The notes beneath the pieces are model-generated. The model was not told the DNA's origin and ran no database searches. It worked only from the letters and a program-made list of their open reading frames with translations. From Lingula anatina (taxonomy: Eukaryota > Brachiopoda > Lingulata > Lingulida > Lingulidae), in NCBI RefSeq assembly GCF_001039355.2, contig NW_019774414.1, positions 287,963 through 332,672 on the forward strand: a stretch of 44,710 nucleotides of DNA, read 5' to 3'. This document shows positions 12,204-24,313 of the stretch, piece by piece; the first letter of the stretch is position 1, and every line of letters starts with the position of its first letter. A program made the translations under genes and the position numbers.

Positions 12204-15200
12204 ATGTATCAAGGATGGAAGTTCGTATTTGTTTCGGTCATGTGTTTTATGACTTGTAATGGATATCTTATGAGTTGGAGTGTGTTTAACGCCGCTTTTG
12301 CTGAGGATTCTGTTTTAGGTGGAAGTCTTGCGACAATAGGTAAAGACAATATTAATATTAAAATTAATGAACACAAGCTAGAGTACATGTAAATGCACCT
12401 CACCGTTGTTAGCTTATGGCCTGCTTACCTCAGTTTTCGGCCTTCCGTGCATTAAGTACCAATACCATGCCTAGGTATACTTACCATGAGGTAAACGGCC
12501 AACCTGGTCTCAGGCTAATTAGAATAGTTGTCACCGCTAGGTCAACCAAAGAAACTGGTGAACGTTTTGCTCAGTGAGTTAATGGTCAAAAAGGCGCATA
12601 GTAAATATTTTTGTCTACGAGACATTATAGTTAAACTTTGATACCCTGTACATGTATGTATTTGGATTTTTTAATACGATGAGCAGTGCATGAAAAGAAG
12701 CGGTGGAATAGACAAACACATTATTTTTAACAAATCGTCAATCTTTTTTTTCTTCATGATTCCAGGTCTCATTCAAAGCATGCTGTTCATCTCTGCTGCT
12801 TTTGGATGCTTGGTTGCCAAAAATATTTCAGTGATCCAACCAGAAATTAGAGTCATAACGTTTTTGTCCGTATTAGTCCTCGGATTAGTTCTGTCATCCA
12901 TGGCGCCAACTGCGACATTTCTTATATTTACACACGGCATCATGACTGGATTTTCCATTACTATCATTAGACTGGACTACACCTTCAGGATAGCGGAATG
13001 GTTTCCTTGGGATCACAGATACCATGTTTTGGCCACAAGTTTTAGCCGACTTGTTATGGCTGCTGGCAAGTAATTCCATTTTATTTGCCGTTTATAAATT
13101 TTGCTTAAATGTTTTAATAAATAACACATTTGTAATACCATATCAAAGTTACAAAACATACCTGTCAACATCGCTAATACATAGTGAAACATCTTTATCT
13201 AAAGACAAAACATATTCAGTCACGGTAGCATTTTGCGGTTATGATAAGTTGTGGTTGTGAAAATTTCTCCACTATAACAGTATTTTAATCTCACACAAGG
13301 TGTTTCTAAATTTACGTACTTTGTCCCATGAGGCGTATAAATAAACCTTTAAAAGAATAGCCTTTAAATTCAACATAAGAGGCTTTAGCGATATAAACGA
13401 CATCCCAATTTTAATAGGCACAGTCCTCTATGCTAACCTTATTGAATGGCTGTTCCGGACGCTAGGCTGGAGATATGGCTACCTTGTACTCGCCGGTATT
13501 TTTCTTGTTTCTGGTAAGTTTGCTACAACAAAGAAAACACGGTCACATGTTTGTCCATTTCAATTAAAAGAATACGAAAACTACCTGTATTTTAGCAATG
13601 CTATATAGTAGGCCTACTGACATATTTGGTCTCTAGGCAAAATATTTTTCTTTATGAAACAAATATTTGATTTTTTTCTCCGTCGATTTTAATATTGTAT
13701 ACCAAGTATTACGATCGTCTAACTTATGTTGCATTTAGATTTATTAATAAAAAAATTTTGCAATTTTAAAATGACACGTATTTTCAAGTGTTATTACCCC
13801 TTGGGTGGTTCCAAAGCCCTGGTACTAAGGCAGAACCAGAACACCAAGAAGCAGACGAGAAAGTTTTTGGAAGTGGTCAGCAAGTTTGCATACTGTCAAT
13901 GTGGTTTCTATGTAATGTTGCAAACGGAATCGGACATAGCAACTCAACTGGAATTTTGGTAAAGATGCTTAAAACTTTAAACAGTAATTATAAACAATTA
14001 GTGGGCTAAACTTCTTTTGTCAAACATAGTATCCCCCTTTTATTTTGGTATTAACGAATTACTTCTATAGAAACTTTCAAACACAAAATAAATAGTATTA
14101 AAGGTATACTATTCAAAATAATTTTATTGGAGTGAATAGTTACACTGTATATATATATTTCGTATATAATTTCAATGCTTGCGTGTTTTCCGTTTGCTCT
14201 ATTTTTGTTGCAACGTGCATTTGAACATCAAATGAAAAATAAATAAGAAGGTGACTGAACTTGTTTTGTTGCAATATATTGGTTTTACAAAATGTGTACG
14301 TATCTGTATATATGTTCAATTAAGATAACAATTATGTTTGATTTTTACACAGATGAAGCACTTAGCTGATATGGGTTTACCGTCCTATATCGCAGTTCGA
14401 TTCATGACGACAGAGGCAGTTTGCAATTTCTTCAGTCGTTTAGCTACAACCCTAGTTGGGGACCGTGTGAAGGGACATATATTGAAGATACACGCAGTTT
14501 TGGCGTTAATCTTAGCGGCAAACATGCTCTTGGGATATGCTGCCACGTCACCTACATCATTTATACCGTATAGTATAGGTACAGTGGAATTGATTTCATA
14601 GTGGATGTGTTTGAACTTGAAATAATGATTAATTTAATGTGATAAAATGTGAATAGCTTGCCTTCCTAAGAAAGGAAAAAAGTAATACTGACAAAATTGA
14701 CATTACAGGCCGTCTAAATTTGGTATGCCTCAGTCAGAATTGGGGATGGAAATTCAAATTGATAGAAGAAGGATTTTTTCTGTCCTTTCCCTCCTCTCCA
14801 CACATCTCTCTGATTCATATAGTGGCTTCTCCAGTTCAACGCTAATACAACGTTTTCGTTTTAATAACAGTTCTAGGTTTCGGTCAGGGTCCAATATTTT
14901 CTGCTGTTTATGCCTCATGTTCAGAAGTCATGTCTGGACAACACGTGCAAAATCTATATACACTCTTTCTTGGTGGAACAAGCACAGGAATGGCGGTAGC
15001 ACCGTATCTCTCAGGTATAAAATTAAACATAAGAAGCAGTTATCTTAAATTTTATTTCTATTTCTTGTGAAAAAAACTGTCAGGATAAGTTAACTGTTCG
15101 ATTAGGGTAATCATTTATAAAAAGAAGAGATGTAAAATACAGGAATTAAACAACAGAGCAACTCTGTGCTTTTCAGTGCTCATTATTTCTTATCACATTA

Positions 15201-15431
15201 CGTATTATGATAATGCTTTGCATCAGAATGCATGTCAAATCGTTGATGTAGGTTATTAGAAAGATCCACATTTTTATCATTTCAGGTGCTATATACGACT
15301 GGCAGAACTCCTACTCATTGGTATTTGTGATATTAGCAGTTGGGTATTTAATATGTGGCCTCGCCATGTTCGCTATTGTAATTATAAATAAATTTCCGAA
15401 GAAGACAAAATATTTTAAGATAATTCCTTAG
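12204..15431 (+). CDS. Monocarboxylate-transporter-like protein (SLC16/MCT family), complete
   Basis: Seven exons with consistent phases: 12204-12339, 12766-13065, 13418-13513, 13789-13958, 14353-14578, 14871-15014 and 15286-15431, giving 405 residues. The family moves monocarboxylates and related small molecules, often with protons, across membranes. About twelve hydrophobic segments fit the MFS fold. The stretch HRYHVLATSFSRLVMAAG before TM5 matches the conserved MCT motif with R, LA and AG. GWRYGYLVLAGIFLVS is a typical TM6, FGQGPIFSAVYASCSEVM fits TM10, and the protein ends shortly after TM12 at KKTKYFKIIP. The usual TM1 motif is degenerate (YQGWKF). Intron 2 appears to use a GC donor (CTG then GCAAGT at 13066). 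The substrate cannot be told from sequence. An ATG-initiated start at 12204 fits the short N-terminus of the family. Confidence 0.85.
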
Positions 15432-16071
15432 CGGAAGTGCAAGACAGTATAGGGTACTGTAGTGTCATTTTTTCGTTTGAAATTATATATCCATATGTAC
15501 TGTCTACTGCAGCAACAGTAAAATATTTGATTCGAACTTTTTTAAGGACAGCATGTCAAAGACACGTTTAGGGCACGTAAGAAGTGCTGTGTGGTGTACA
15601 TGTATATACTTTTAATGGAATGCAAAGTGGTCGAGGCAAAGGTGCTGAAGATCATAAGCGTCATATACTTTATTATACTTTCTCATATACATATATGTTA
15701 AATCTTCAACAAATATCATGGAACGCAAATAAATAAATTAATTATCACATGTTACTACAGATAAGTCTTAGACTGTATAGGTAAAATTAAATTCAGATTA
15801 AATGAAATCCTCAATATCATTGTTTTTTCTTGCTTCGTCTAAGACAAGAAACCAGGAGACAGAGGTAGAAAGAGAGAAGGAGATTGGGAGCGATCGACAG
15901 AGTACGGAGCAGACGTGGTTTCGGAGAGTTAGGAGTTGGAGACTTCACTTACAATATGCAAATACTGAGCGTCAACGAATAAGTCGTTTAACTGGTCATT
16001 ATGTGGACTTCGGTTTTTTTTACGTAAATCTGACACCAACCGTGAAATGTTTAGATAGCGTTATCCGTTAA

Positions 16072-16408
16072 AGGGATAATAACTCTTCGTATGAAATCTG
16101 TTTTTCACAATAAAAACATTGTGAATGACTCATAAAAATATAATATATTCTGTTTTCCCACAAAAACGGCTGTTATAGCTATTAATCTGATATCTGAGCT
16201 TGTCTTTTGACCACGTGACCTCCATTGATGGCTATACTCTGTTAAAATCTCTTAAGAGATTTTAACAAAAAACCAAACTTTTTAGAAAAAAACCAGGGAC
16301 TAACTTTGAATGTAAAAATGGATTCATTAACCATTGGTAAGTATGGGAAAATTGTTGTTTACTCCAGGAAAATTCATTTTTTGGCCGAATCGAAGAGTTA
16401 TTATCACT
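16072..16408. mobile_element. TTAA-flanked MITE (piggyBac-type), copy 2, with empty site in block A
   Basis: A 337-bp insertion flanked by TTAA (16068-16071 and 16409-16412). The ends are AGGGATAATAACTCTTCG and, reversed, AGTGATAATAACTCTTCG, 17 of 18 matching. Block A near 5954 keeps the uninterrupted sequence with a single TTAA (ATCCGTTAAGTAAG), so target and duplication are read directly. The same family sits inverted at 3038-3346. Confidence 0.95.
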
Positions 16409-16821
16409 TTAAGTAAGTCGAAAACGCAATGTCCCTATTTCGAGCCCACGTTTGAATTAAGCGTACAAAAAAGTGACATTCATTCCATATGTATAAAAAG
16501 GTTCATGACAACGTAACAGGCAATGGTAGCCTACGCATTCCCCGATTCCCGATTTAATACTCTTTATATTTTGAGGGGAAGAAATAGAAAAAAGATAAAC
16601 TTCCGTGAAGTTCGTATGTTTTAATTATTGAAGCTTTTCTAATCTGCTAGTTTTATGCAGCCACCTAAAATGATCAGTGTAACAATACAAAATTATTTAA
16701 AGGACCAAAAATAAAACGAGTGAGCACGCGTCAGTGTATGTCAGAAAAGCTTTATCAAAGGTTTAACAGAAAATTGATGCAAAGTAATCTATCCTTTTTT
16801 ATTTTCTTCGTTTCCAGGCCT

Positions 16822-16880
16822 ACCCAGCAAACACATACCGTTATTATAACGTTACAAAGTTACCATAACGTTAAATTTAC

Positions 16881-16926
<46 letters not shown>

Positions 16927-16976
16927 GTTATGGTCACGTTATGGTAACGTTATAAAACGTTCTGTGTTTGCCGGGT
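16822..16976. repeat. AACGTT-rich inverted-repeat element with 44-A tract (copy B)
   Basis: Same element as 6372-6480, with the central A-tract expanded to 44 bases (16882-16925) at the apex of the inverted repeat. The expansion could be replication slippage at a hairpin loop or a sequencing effect. Confidence 0.75.
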
Positions 16977-19255
16977 AATTCTAATGATATATTTAAAACA
17001 AGACTTGCACTGTGCATCTTATTTTATTTGATAAAACAGAACCAATGCTGAAATAGTTTTTAATAAAACGCAAAAATAAACAAATTAAAGCAGGAATTTG
17101 AAACATCAAGTATTTCATTGTTATTTTAGTGTAAGAAATAATTTCGGTAGAATTTGCAAAATAAAAGACTGTACAACTAATGTAAATCTAGAAGGGTCGT
17201 TTACGACTCCAGCTTTATTTTAGGATATTTATAATAACTTTGCCCTATACCAAAGCTGCGAACATATCATAATGATAGAAATGTAAACATGTGACAAATT
17301 CATGAAATTTCATGAAAAAAATAATGTATAATAGAAAAAAACACGCTGACAAATATGCGCCTGGGGCCTAAACGACCCCACCAGGAACGGAAGTCGAATG
17401 AATAGGGTTATGGCTTGTCACTCTATATAAAATGGTAGTAATCCATAAGCAGAAGGTCTTATAGCTGAATTTTTTGTCACAAACCATGCTTTTGTCTTTC
17501 GACGCCAAGTTTGAATTGCCGCTGCAAAACAAAGAAGGTATCATCTCGCAACGCAATTTGCATTTTAATTTAAATTTTGAATTTTTTCAGTGTCTTAATT
17601 TTACAGAGTTGATTACCAGAATTTTTGTGACAGCATATTTTTAATACCTGGGCAGCAGTTCATAATTGAGTATTGCAAAAACTAAATGACAGAATGACAG
17701 AAGATAAAATTGCGTTGGTACTAAAACTGATTTTCTCTTGAAAGTGATCATTTTTGTTGTTTTAATTTTCCTATGTAAGTCAAAACAGCTGAAACTTTAC
17801 TGGTACGTGCCACACACTGATATGGAGACACTTTCTAGCTTAAACGATTAAATGTAATCAATAAAGTTGGTTACTGATAACCAACATTATGCAGAAGGTT
17901 CTACTGGCATTTTGATAAAATTCTCAGGATAGGTCCCAAATGGGCAAGACTTTAGTGGTATTTTCGTAATTAATTTATTTATTTACCAGCTGATTGATAA
18001 TGAGAATTGGGCCAACTGATTCATTAATAATAGACATTTAACTAATTAATTAATGCATAACTAATAATAATTAAGGTAATTAATTTATTTCATAATTAAT
18101 GATAATGAGAAATGAACTGTATGGTAGAAGTATGTCCACTCCAAGTGCATTTAAAGTTAAATATGAAGAATCCCAATAAATTTGGAAATGCACCAAGGAA
18201 AACTTTCATTATAAAAGTTTCAAGAGTCACTAAACTTCCAATTTTTTTCTCAACAAATACCTACAATAATCAATATACATTTCATTCATTTCATTTTTGT
18301 CCAAAGCAGTATGATGGGATACACTTTGACTTCATTCATCTGACAATAATATAAGACTGCATCCTAATTAAGCAAAATATCTGTATTTTTATCATGTTAT
18401 ACTCTTAATGTGATTATTTCTTCCTGAATGTGAATAAATCCCAGCCCTTAATAACAATTGAGAATATTTTACATTTTTTCATTTAAGAAATATATTCCAT
18501 CATACATAATCACTTCTTAAGAAAAATTTGTGAAGCTAAAATGGTAGTCAATAATTTATCTCATACAGATGAATCTAAATTATTTTCACAATGTAAATGC
18601 ACACCTGAAAAGTTATAAAAATCCCCCAAATTCTCTGAGGAAAATACCAGACAGTTAACATTAAAAACATGCCATAGGAGTACATTGTTACGACATATTT
18701 TCAATGAAAATCTGAATACCAGTAGGTTAAATTTCCAACCAAAAATTTAAAGAAAAGAGCAGTCTAAAGGTCTTTTATGGCTGATAGAGTGATCTATTCA
18801 GTTTATCCCTTGGCATGTCGAATTTATTTGAGTCGTATTAGAAAATAGTAGAAGTGGTTTACGTGTGTTACTGGGAATCCACGCGCCACCGATGCTCGGT
18901 TCGTACCTTTAAGCACATTAAAAATCATTTCAGTTCATACAAAAAGGTGTCAACATGCTTTCATGTATCTATAACAGGTTTTTTCACATGGGGATGCCAA
19001 TGAACTGAATGTTCAATCTAGCAAATGAACATCTTGACTATAATGGGCTAAGATGATGCTTATGACAAATAAGCCTTTAATAATAATGGGATCATTAATT
19101 TTGGGTATGGTTTCTTACACACATATTGATAACTCAAAATTTAAACTGTATTGTCTTCAAATATTTACAGTGTATATGTTTTTCATTTTTGACCATGTAT
19201 AATTAAATTGGTCAATATTGGTCAATCAAGCATTCCTTTCATTTCAAGAACAGAT

Positions 19256-22200
19256 TTAAACTTTGGTACCGTCCATGTCAGTAATAAGGGACCGTAATAA
19301 TTCCAGCGTCCAACTGGCATACTGACTTGCTTTTTCTGGGGTGAACCTCTTCCCATTGTATGTCAAGTTGTACCGCAGTCTGCCTTGGTAGGTGTGAACA
19401 TAATGCAAAACTGTTTGTCCTTCTTGGAGGTTTACTGCTCTAGCGATATCTGTCACCTGCACATGTTTCCCTCCTCCTAAAACCAAAGAAATATTTTATC
19501 TTTGATTGCAAATTGGTATATATATATATATGTATATTTTTTTCCCTTTCTTTTTGACTAGTCACAAGATTGCAGGGTATGTTATATTATTTAGTTTAAA
19601 TAACTGATGGTAGTTTTCTGACTCTATAACCAGGACAAAAGCTAACTTCCTTTTCATTTTACCAGGAGGAGGCATGTTGATCAGTAAAACTGATTGTGGA
19701 GATTCAATGGGAATTAGCCCTAATTCATAACAATATGGAAGCCAGTGATGTGTACTAAAAAATTAAAACCTGTCTGATATTAACAAACATCTATTAAACC
19801 CAATACAATACACAGCACCCATCTTACCTGACAAAATTCCAGAACAGTCACCCAGGTTTGAAATGCCAAAGCACCTTTGCTGTACAGCTAGACAAAATAA
19901 CAGAAATTGATCAAAGTTACCTAAAAATCATTTGGATAAATTAATTCACAAACTATCTGACTGAAATTTCAAAACACACATCCACAGAATTTACTTTGCC
20001 AAAAAATATAAACAAACATTCCATTTCAAAAATGTGATGATCTGAGGCAAAGACTGTGTTAAGGTCTTTCCTTTGCTAATTACATGTACCACAAATTTGA
20101 ATTTAGCTGTACAATTTTTTTGAATACTCAGAAGTCTGTTCACAAACCTTTGTTAATTAACATGCATCTACACAACAATAAATCAAATATTTAAACCCTG
20201 ACTACTTATTTATTTTTTTATTTATCGTTAGTTAAAATAACGCAGGCAAGCACATAATGCTGCGGCGATTTGCCGCCTGCTTTTGAATTCATTTATTTTG
20301 TATATTTGTTTATCTTTATTATAGAAATAAAACTGTTTAAAATAAAAAAAAAAAATGACTACACCATGTTTATATTTTAACCCTAGACCCTTAATTAATT
20401 TATACATGCTAAATGTGTCCAAGTTTTAATAAACTGGTTTTGGGCTAGAAATTTGGCAAAAATCAAATTTCTGTTAATTTTTTCCCAATATACTGCACAG
20501 TTAAGATATAAAATCTGAGCATCTGTGTTGTAGAAAATGTACTTACATTTTTCCAGGGTGGTTTTCAGAGTAGCATCAGTCTTCATCCTTGACACAGTAT
20601 AATTTGTTACACGTAGTTGCTTAAGCATTTCACCCTTATCAAAGGCTGTGTGTAGCTGACAACTTGTACGCCGAGCAGCATCCCAGAGATCCTCAGGACC
20701 GTCCTTGGTGGGGGACAAGGTCACAGGCATAATGGCCAATGAAAATAACATACCCAGTGCATTCTTCCCTTCATCTGTCTCACAGAAACGACGCATATTG
20801 ACAGTGTGCTCTACCATCACTGTACTCTCCTGCAAAATTTTGTTCAATTCGTTTTCAAAATAAATACGTATTCAGAAAAACACTCAAAGCCTTCCAAGCC
20901 AGGATTTTCCCACCAAAAACTCATTTTAACAAATTTTCCCAGGGTAAACAGCATTTTCCCCCCTAGCCTTAACAACATTTAATTTTCCTTTCTGTCTCAC
21001 CCCATAGCTCTGTAACAATTTTAGAAAAGGCCAAACATCAAAACCTGTGATTAAGTGCAAGTTTAAATTTCCAGATTCTCCATTTTTTCATTCCAATGAT
21101 TCCACTTCCTGATATTGTGAGACTCTGGTGGCATGACCTGCATTGTTTTCAAACTGTGTCAATGAAGGTGGCTGACTACCAAGTATGGAAAGGGGAAAGG
21201 CAATGTTTTATTATTTTTTTGTGATATTGATCAATGCCGTTTTTCTCTGTCAGTTTTTGTTTAATTAATTGTTCACAAATCCTGGCTTGGATCACTGGAA
21301 CGGCTGATGGGACAAACTGAAATATAGCACAAAATTTATATTGCAAAGAGAAAAACAATTACATACTTTTTATGATTATAAGTGAAGGGGTAAATGTAGA
21401 TTTTTTTCTATAATTCAGTTCTAGGCATTTAGTGTAAAAAGAAATAAATCAAATGCTTTACAGCTTTCACTCTGAACTGTCCACTTCTGTTTCATTTAAG
21501 TAAAAACAATCACTTTTATATCTAACCCTAACATTGCCCTGGGGTTTGTCCCTGCCGTATATCATCCAGGCTGTGGCAGTGCTTGCAGCTGCAGTGAATG
21601 CTCCATGGATTGTTGTCAGCTGAGCTTTGCATCTTTTTCTCAACTGTGTGGTTTCCACCTCAGATAGGCCGTCTGTATAGACGTTGAAGGTTTGTAATGG
21701 AAGTGCATCAATCAGTGGGTAATGGAGAGCAAGGATATTAGGTTTGATAAACATCATATCCCAAACAGTCTTTCCAATTGCTAAATAATCGAACCAACCA
21801 AAAACCATGTCATTTTTTGGCATTAGATCAACCAGAGATGGGTACACTTTGGTGGCAGGAGTTTTGTCTGGTTGCCTTCCATCCATGATTTCATTCAAAA
21901 TTTTCAGAAATTGCTTACAAATAGTCATGTTAGTAAATCCGTCAGTCAGTATGTGGTCAATACCAAAAGTCACCGCACATTTGTATAAGCTTCTCCCCCT
22001 ACTGATTTCTCTTGGAGCAGGCTCTTTGCAATCTGTTGGAAGGAAGCACATCTTCCAAAGAGGACCTGTTTCAAGGTTGTATGTCTCCTTTAACATTTCA
22101 TCTTGAGCTTTCCTCCAGTCTGTCTCACTGCTGATTTTGAAGGGAACTGAGCATGCTGTACTGTCCATTACCTCAAAATAATATCTGCCATCTTCCCCAC

Positions 22201-22408
22201 TTATGACATGCAGGCGCAACAAGGGCATGGTGTCTTGTAGCAGTGCTGCCGCCTGGTGAACAAGGTCAACTGTCACAGGTGAATTTGACTCTAGGTGCCA
22301 CGTGTATGCCAATGCGGTGGACATACCAGAGATGCTACATCTGGCAAGCAAATATTCTATGCAACCAAGTGGGCGCTTAGCAAATGGCTTAGAACCTATG
22401 GATGCCAT
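19256..22408 (-). CDS. Condensation/alcohol-acetyltransferase-like acyltransferase, complete
   Basis: Four coding exons: about 21533-22408, 20547-20829, 19828-19887 and 19256-19476, about 479 residues. Exon 1 starts at MASIGSKPF. Residues 152-157 read HILTDG, the HxxxDG active-site motif of the condensation/chloramphenicol-acetyltransferase-like superfamily, with D in place of the first His of the NRPS HHxxxDG form. Exon 2 carries VEHTVNMRRFC and exon 3 FGISNLGDCSG, both fitting the C-terminal half of AATase/PapA5-like proteins. Such enzymes transfer acyl groups to alcohols or amines; the substrate here is unknown. The 3' edge of exon 1 is uncertain: phase requires phase 0, met by GT at 21532 (after GGCAAT) or slightly further. 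Unspliced, the frame runs to a stop at 21467. A leader splice acceptor (TTTTTTTTCAG) lies at 22440. No signal peptide is obvious. Confidence 0.75.
20894..21290. mobile_element. 397-bp MITE with 14-bp perfect inverted ends, in intron 1
   Basis: CCAAGCCAGGATTT at 20894-20907 is exactly repeated in inverse at 21277-21290. The interior is AT-rich and non-coding, and contains a diverged copy of the dispersed repeat seen at 5088-5190. I see no clear target duplication. It starts 22 bp after the end of the duplicated block B. Confidence 0.6.
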
Positions 22409-22440
22409 GATGGGTGGTCAATGAATTGAGTGATGTGATC

Positions 22441-23028
22441 TGAAAAAAAATACTACAATATAGCAGTTTCTGTTGATACATGTAGTTATGAACAGATAAT
22501 TTTTAATTTAGTTAACAATTATATATCTTCTGTACACAGTAGAGAACAATGGCTGGGTAAAGCCAGTAATAAGGTGCTCTCATTAAATTGTAGCCAAGGG
22601 CTGTCTCATTCCAAGAGCACAGGTAGGCAATTATCTTGTGAACATGTGTGACCTGTCCACTTACATACACTGTTCATAGTCATTCACTCATCACTCCTCA
22701 TAGGCGCTAGACAAGACTTTAATTTGTATCTGAGGTAAATCTGACTCTATTTCTTTCATTCTGTTTATATGTTTATATCACATGTGACATTATTGGTTAG
22801 CTCTTCATTCTATACTCAGTATAATAATCTTCTGTTTAATCTGTTTGTACAAGAAAACTATTTATAACTTCAGTCGTCATTGATTCAGGTGAATAAAATT
22901 GGAAAATCAAATAGTGTCTATCTTATTTACATGGGACATTATATAACAAATCTAATCACATTTCATTAAGCAAAATGCTGAAACTGTGACCAATTTGTTT
23001 ACTGAACATTTAACAAATTTTATGGAGC
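22441..23028. other. Upstream region of the acyltransferase-like gene
   Basis: The splice acceptor at 22440 implies at least one upstream non-coding exon on the minus strand, probably within or beyond this stretch. I could not place its donor. No other coding signal is seen. Confidence 0.35.
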
Positions 23029-23400
23029 CTTCCCTGAAAATTTTCTGTTCTAACTTACTGCACATCCCTATAAGTCCCCACACTGATACTCCCCTGCAGT
23101 ATCGATGTGGGGAAGCAATGTTGTGGGGGAGTATCGGTGTGGGGGAGTTACAGTGCACCTACATCGGTAATTTTACAGATGTATTGATGTGGGGATCTAT
23201 TGGTGTGGGGTTGTATCGATGGGCATAATACAAAAATTTACTACGGAGGATTATTGGTGCGGGGGAGTACGTGGTGCAGGGGAGTAACGGTGTGGGGAGT
23301 ATCGGTGTGAGGACTTATAGGGATGTGCAGTAAGTTAGAACAGAAAATTTTCAGGGAAGTATTGGTGCGGGGGAGTAACGGTGTGGGGATATACTGAATA
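23029..23400. repeat. Palindromic element carrying a 16-bp minisatellite
   Basis: Inverted arms of about 70 bp (23029-23096 and 23291-23359), both containing CTTCCCTGAAAATTTTCTGT on one strand or the other. They enclose degenerate repeats of a G-rich unit near GTGGGGGAGTATCGGT, about ten of them between 23100 and 23300, with further units after the right arm to 23395. The G-runs all lie on the plus strand between the arms. Confidence 0.8.
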
Positions 23401-24313
23401 AATACATTATAGTTTTAACTTGCTTTAGCCAAGTTTCTTTTGACTGGGTCAAGAAAGGGTTTGTTATCATAAGCCTCCTTATACAGTAGTAGAAATTATA
23501 GGTCCTTAACATTTCATGGACTTAAATGAAACATATGCACATATATGCACTACGTGTACCTTCAAGGTCACTGCAGCTACTGTTCAAAGGGAATGAAAAT
23601 ATGTTTGAATTAAAAATGATTACATACTTATATGTAAGAGTTTGTATGTACACATGCATGCTTGTATAAAAATATTTCTACATATTGTATATTGTTTGCC
23701 TGCTGTGTGTCTTTGTATATTAGTGTAAACTTACCTGGTTGAAGATGACCGATATTTTAAGGGTTGGATGGCATTGAAATCATAAGTAACTCTTATCAAG
23801 GGGCTTTCAACATTACTTCATTCGAACAGTGTGCTTATCAAACTAGGTCAAATAACCTAGGTCAAATAAAAAAGCCAGACAAGTACTGTAGTAATGATCA
23901 ATGTACTGTACAACAAAAGTAACTGAAGTTATTTAACCCTCACAGTGCAGCTTACGATGACCTGCCCTTTCAAAAACAATTCTACACAACAGCTGATAAG
24001 TGCAATCAGACATTCTAGGCATAATGTACTGTAAGATCAAGGCTTATTATACAACAAATGATTTTCCCCAATCACCAATGCATTGTGTCTCATTTGCAAA
24101 ATTTGTTTTCAGTGAAGTCCTTCTAAACTCCCATTAGAACTGCATGATAATCCAATCAAGCTGATTTCCCATTTGAACAGTATATGTCTATCCTAATAAT
24201 AATTCTTGTGGGTTACAAAATAATAAATATCACAGACTTCTTGTGGCAGTACACACAGTAGGTTTTTGTCAATTTTCATGCAATATAATATATAATATAA
24301 ACAGCAAAACAAA
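23401..24313. other. Intergenic, nothing recognised
   Basis: AT-rich sequence without splice-bounded coding stretches, RNA genes or clear repeats that I can support. Confidence 0.4.

Larger units (their letters stand above)
15465..20871. repeat. 5.4-kb duplicated block, copy B
   Basis: Partner of 5279-10689. It starts 33 bp after the transporter stop codon and ends inside intron 1 of the acyltransferase-like gene. Relative to A it gained a TTAA MITE (16072-16408) and a 44-A tract, and it lacks the 342-bp segment. Part of it (about 15840-16070 plus 16409-16510) is related to the arms of the palindrome at 25045-26169. Confidence 0.9.

Noticed and set aside
15802-16071. 89-codon open frame in block B
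   Set aside because: The matching frame in block A is broken and the sequence belongs to a repeat family also seen in the 25-26 kb palindrome arms.
21505-21535. TTAGGGTTAG on the minus strand as a telomere-like repeat
   Set aside because: Only about one and a half units, inside coding sequence or at its splice edge; chance.
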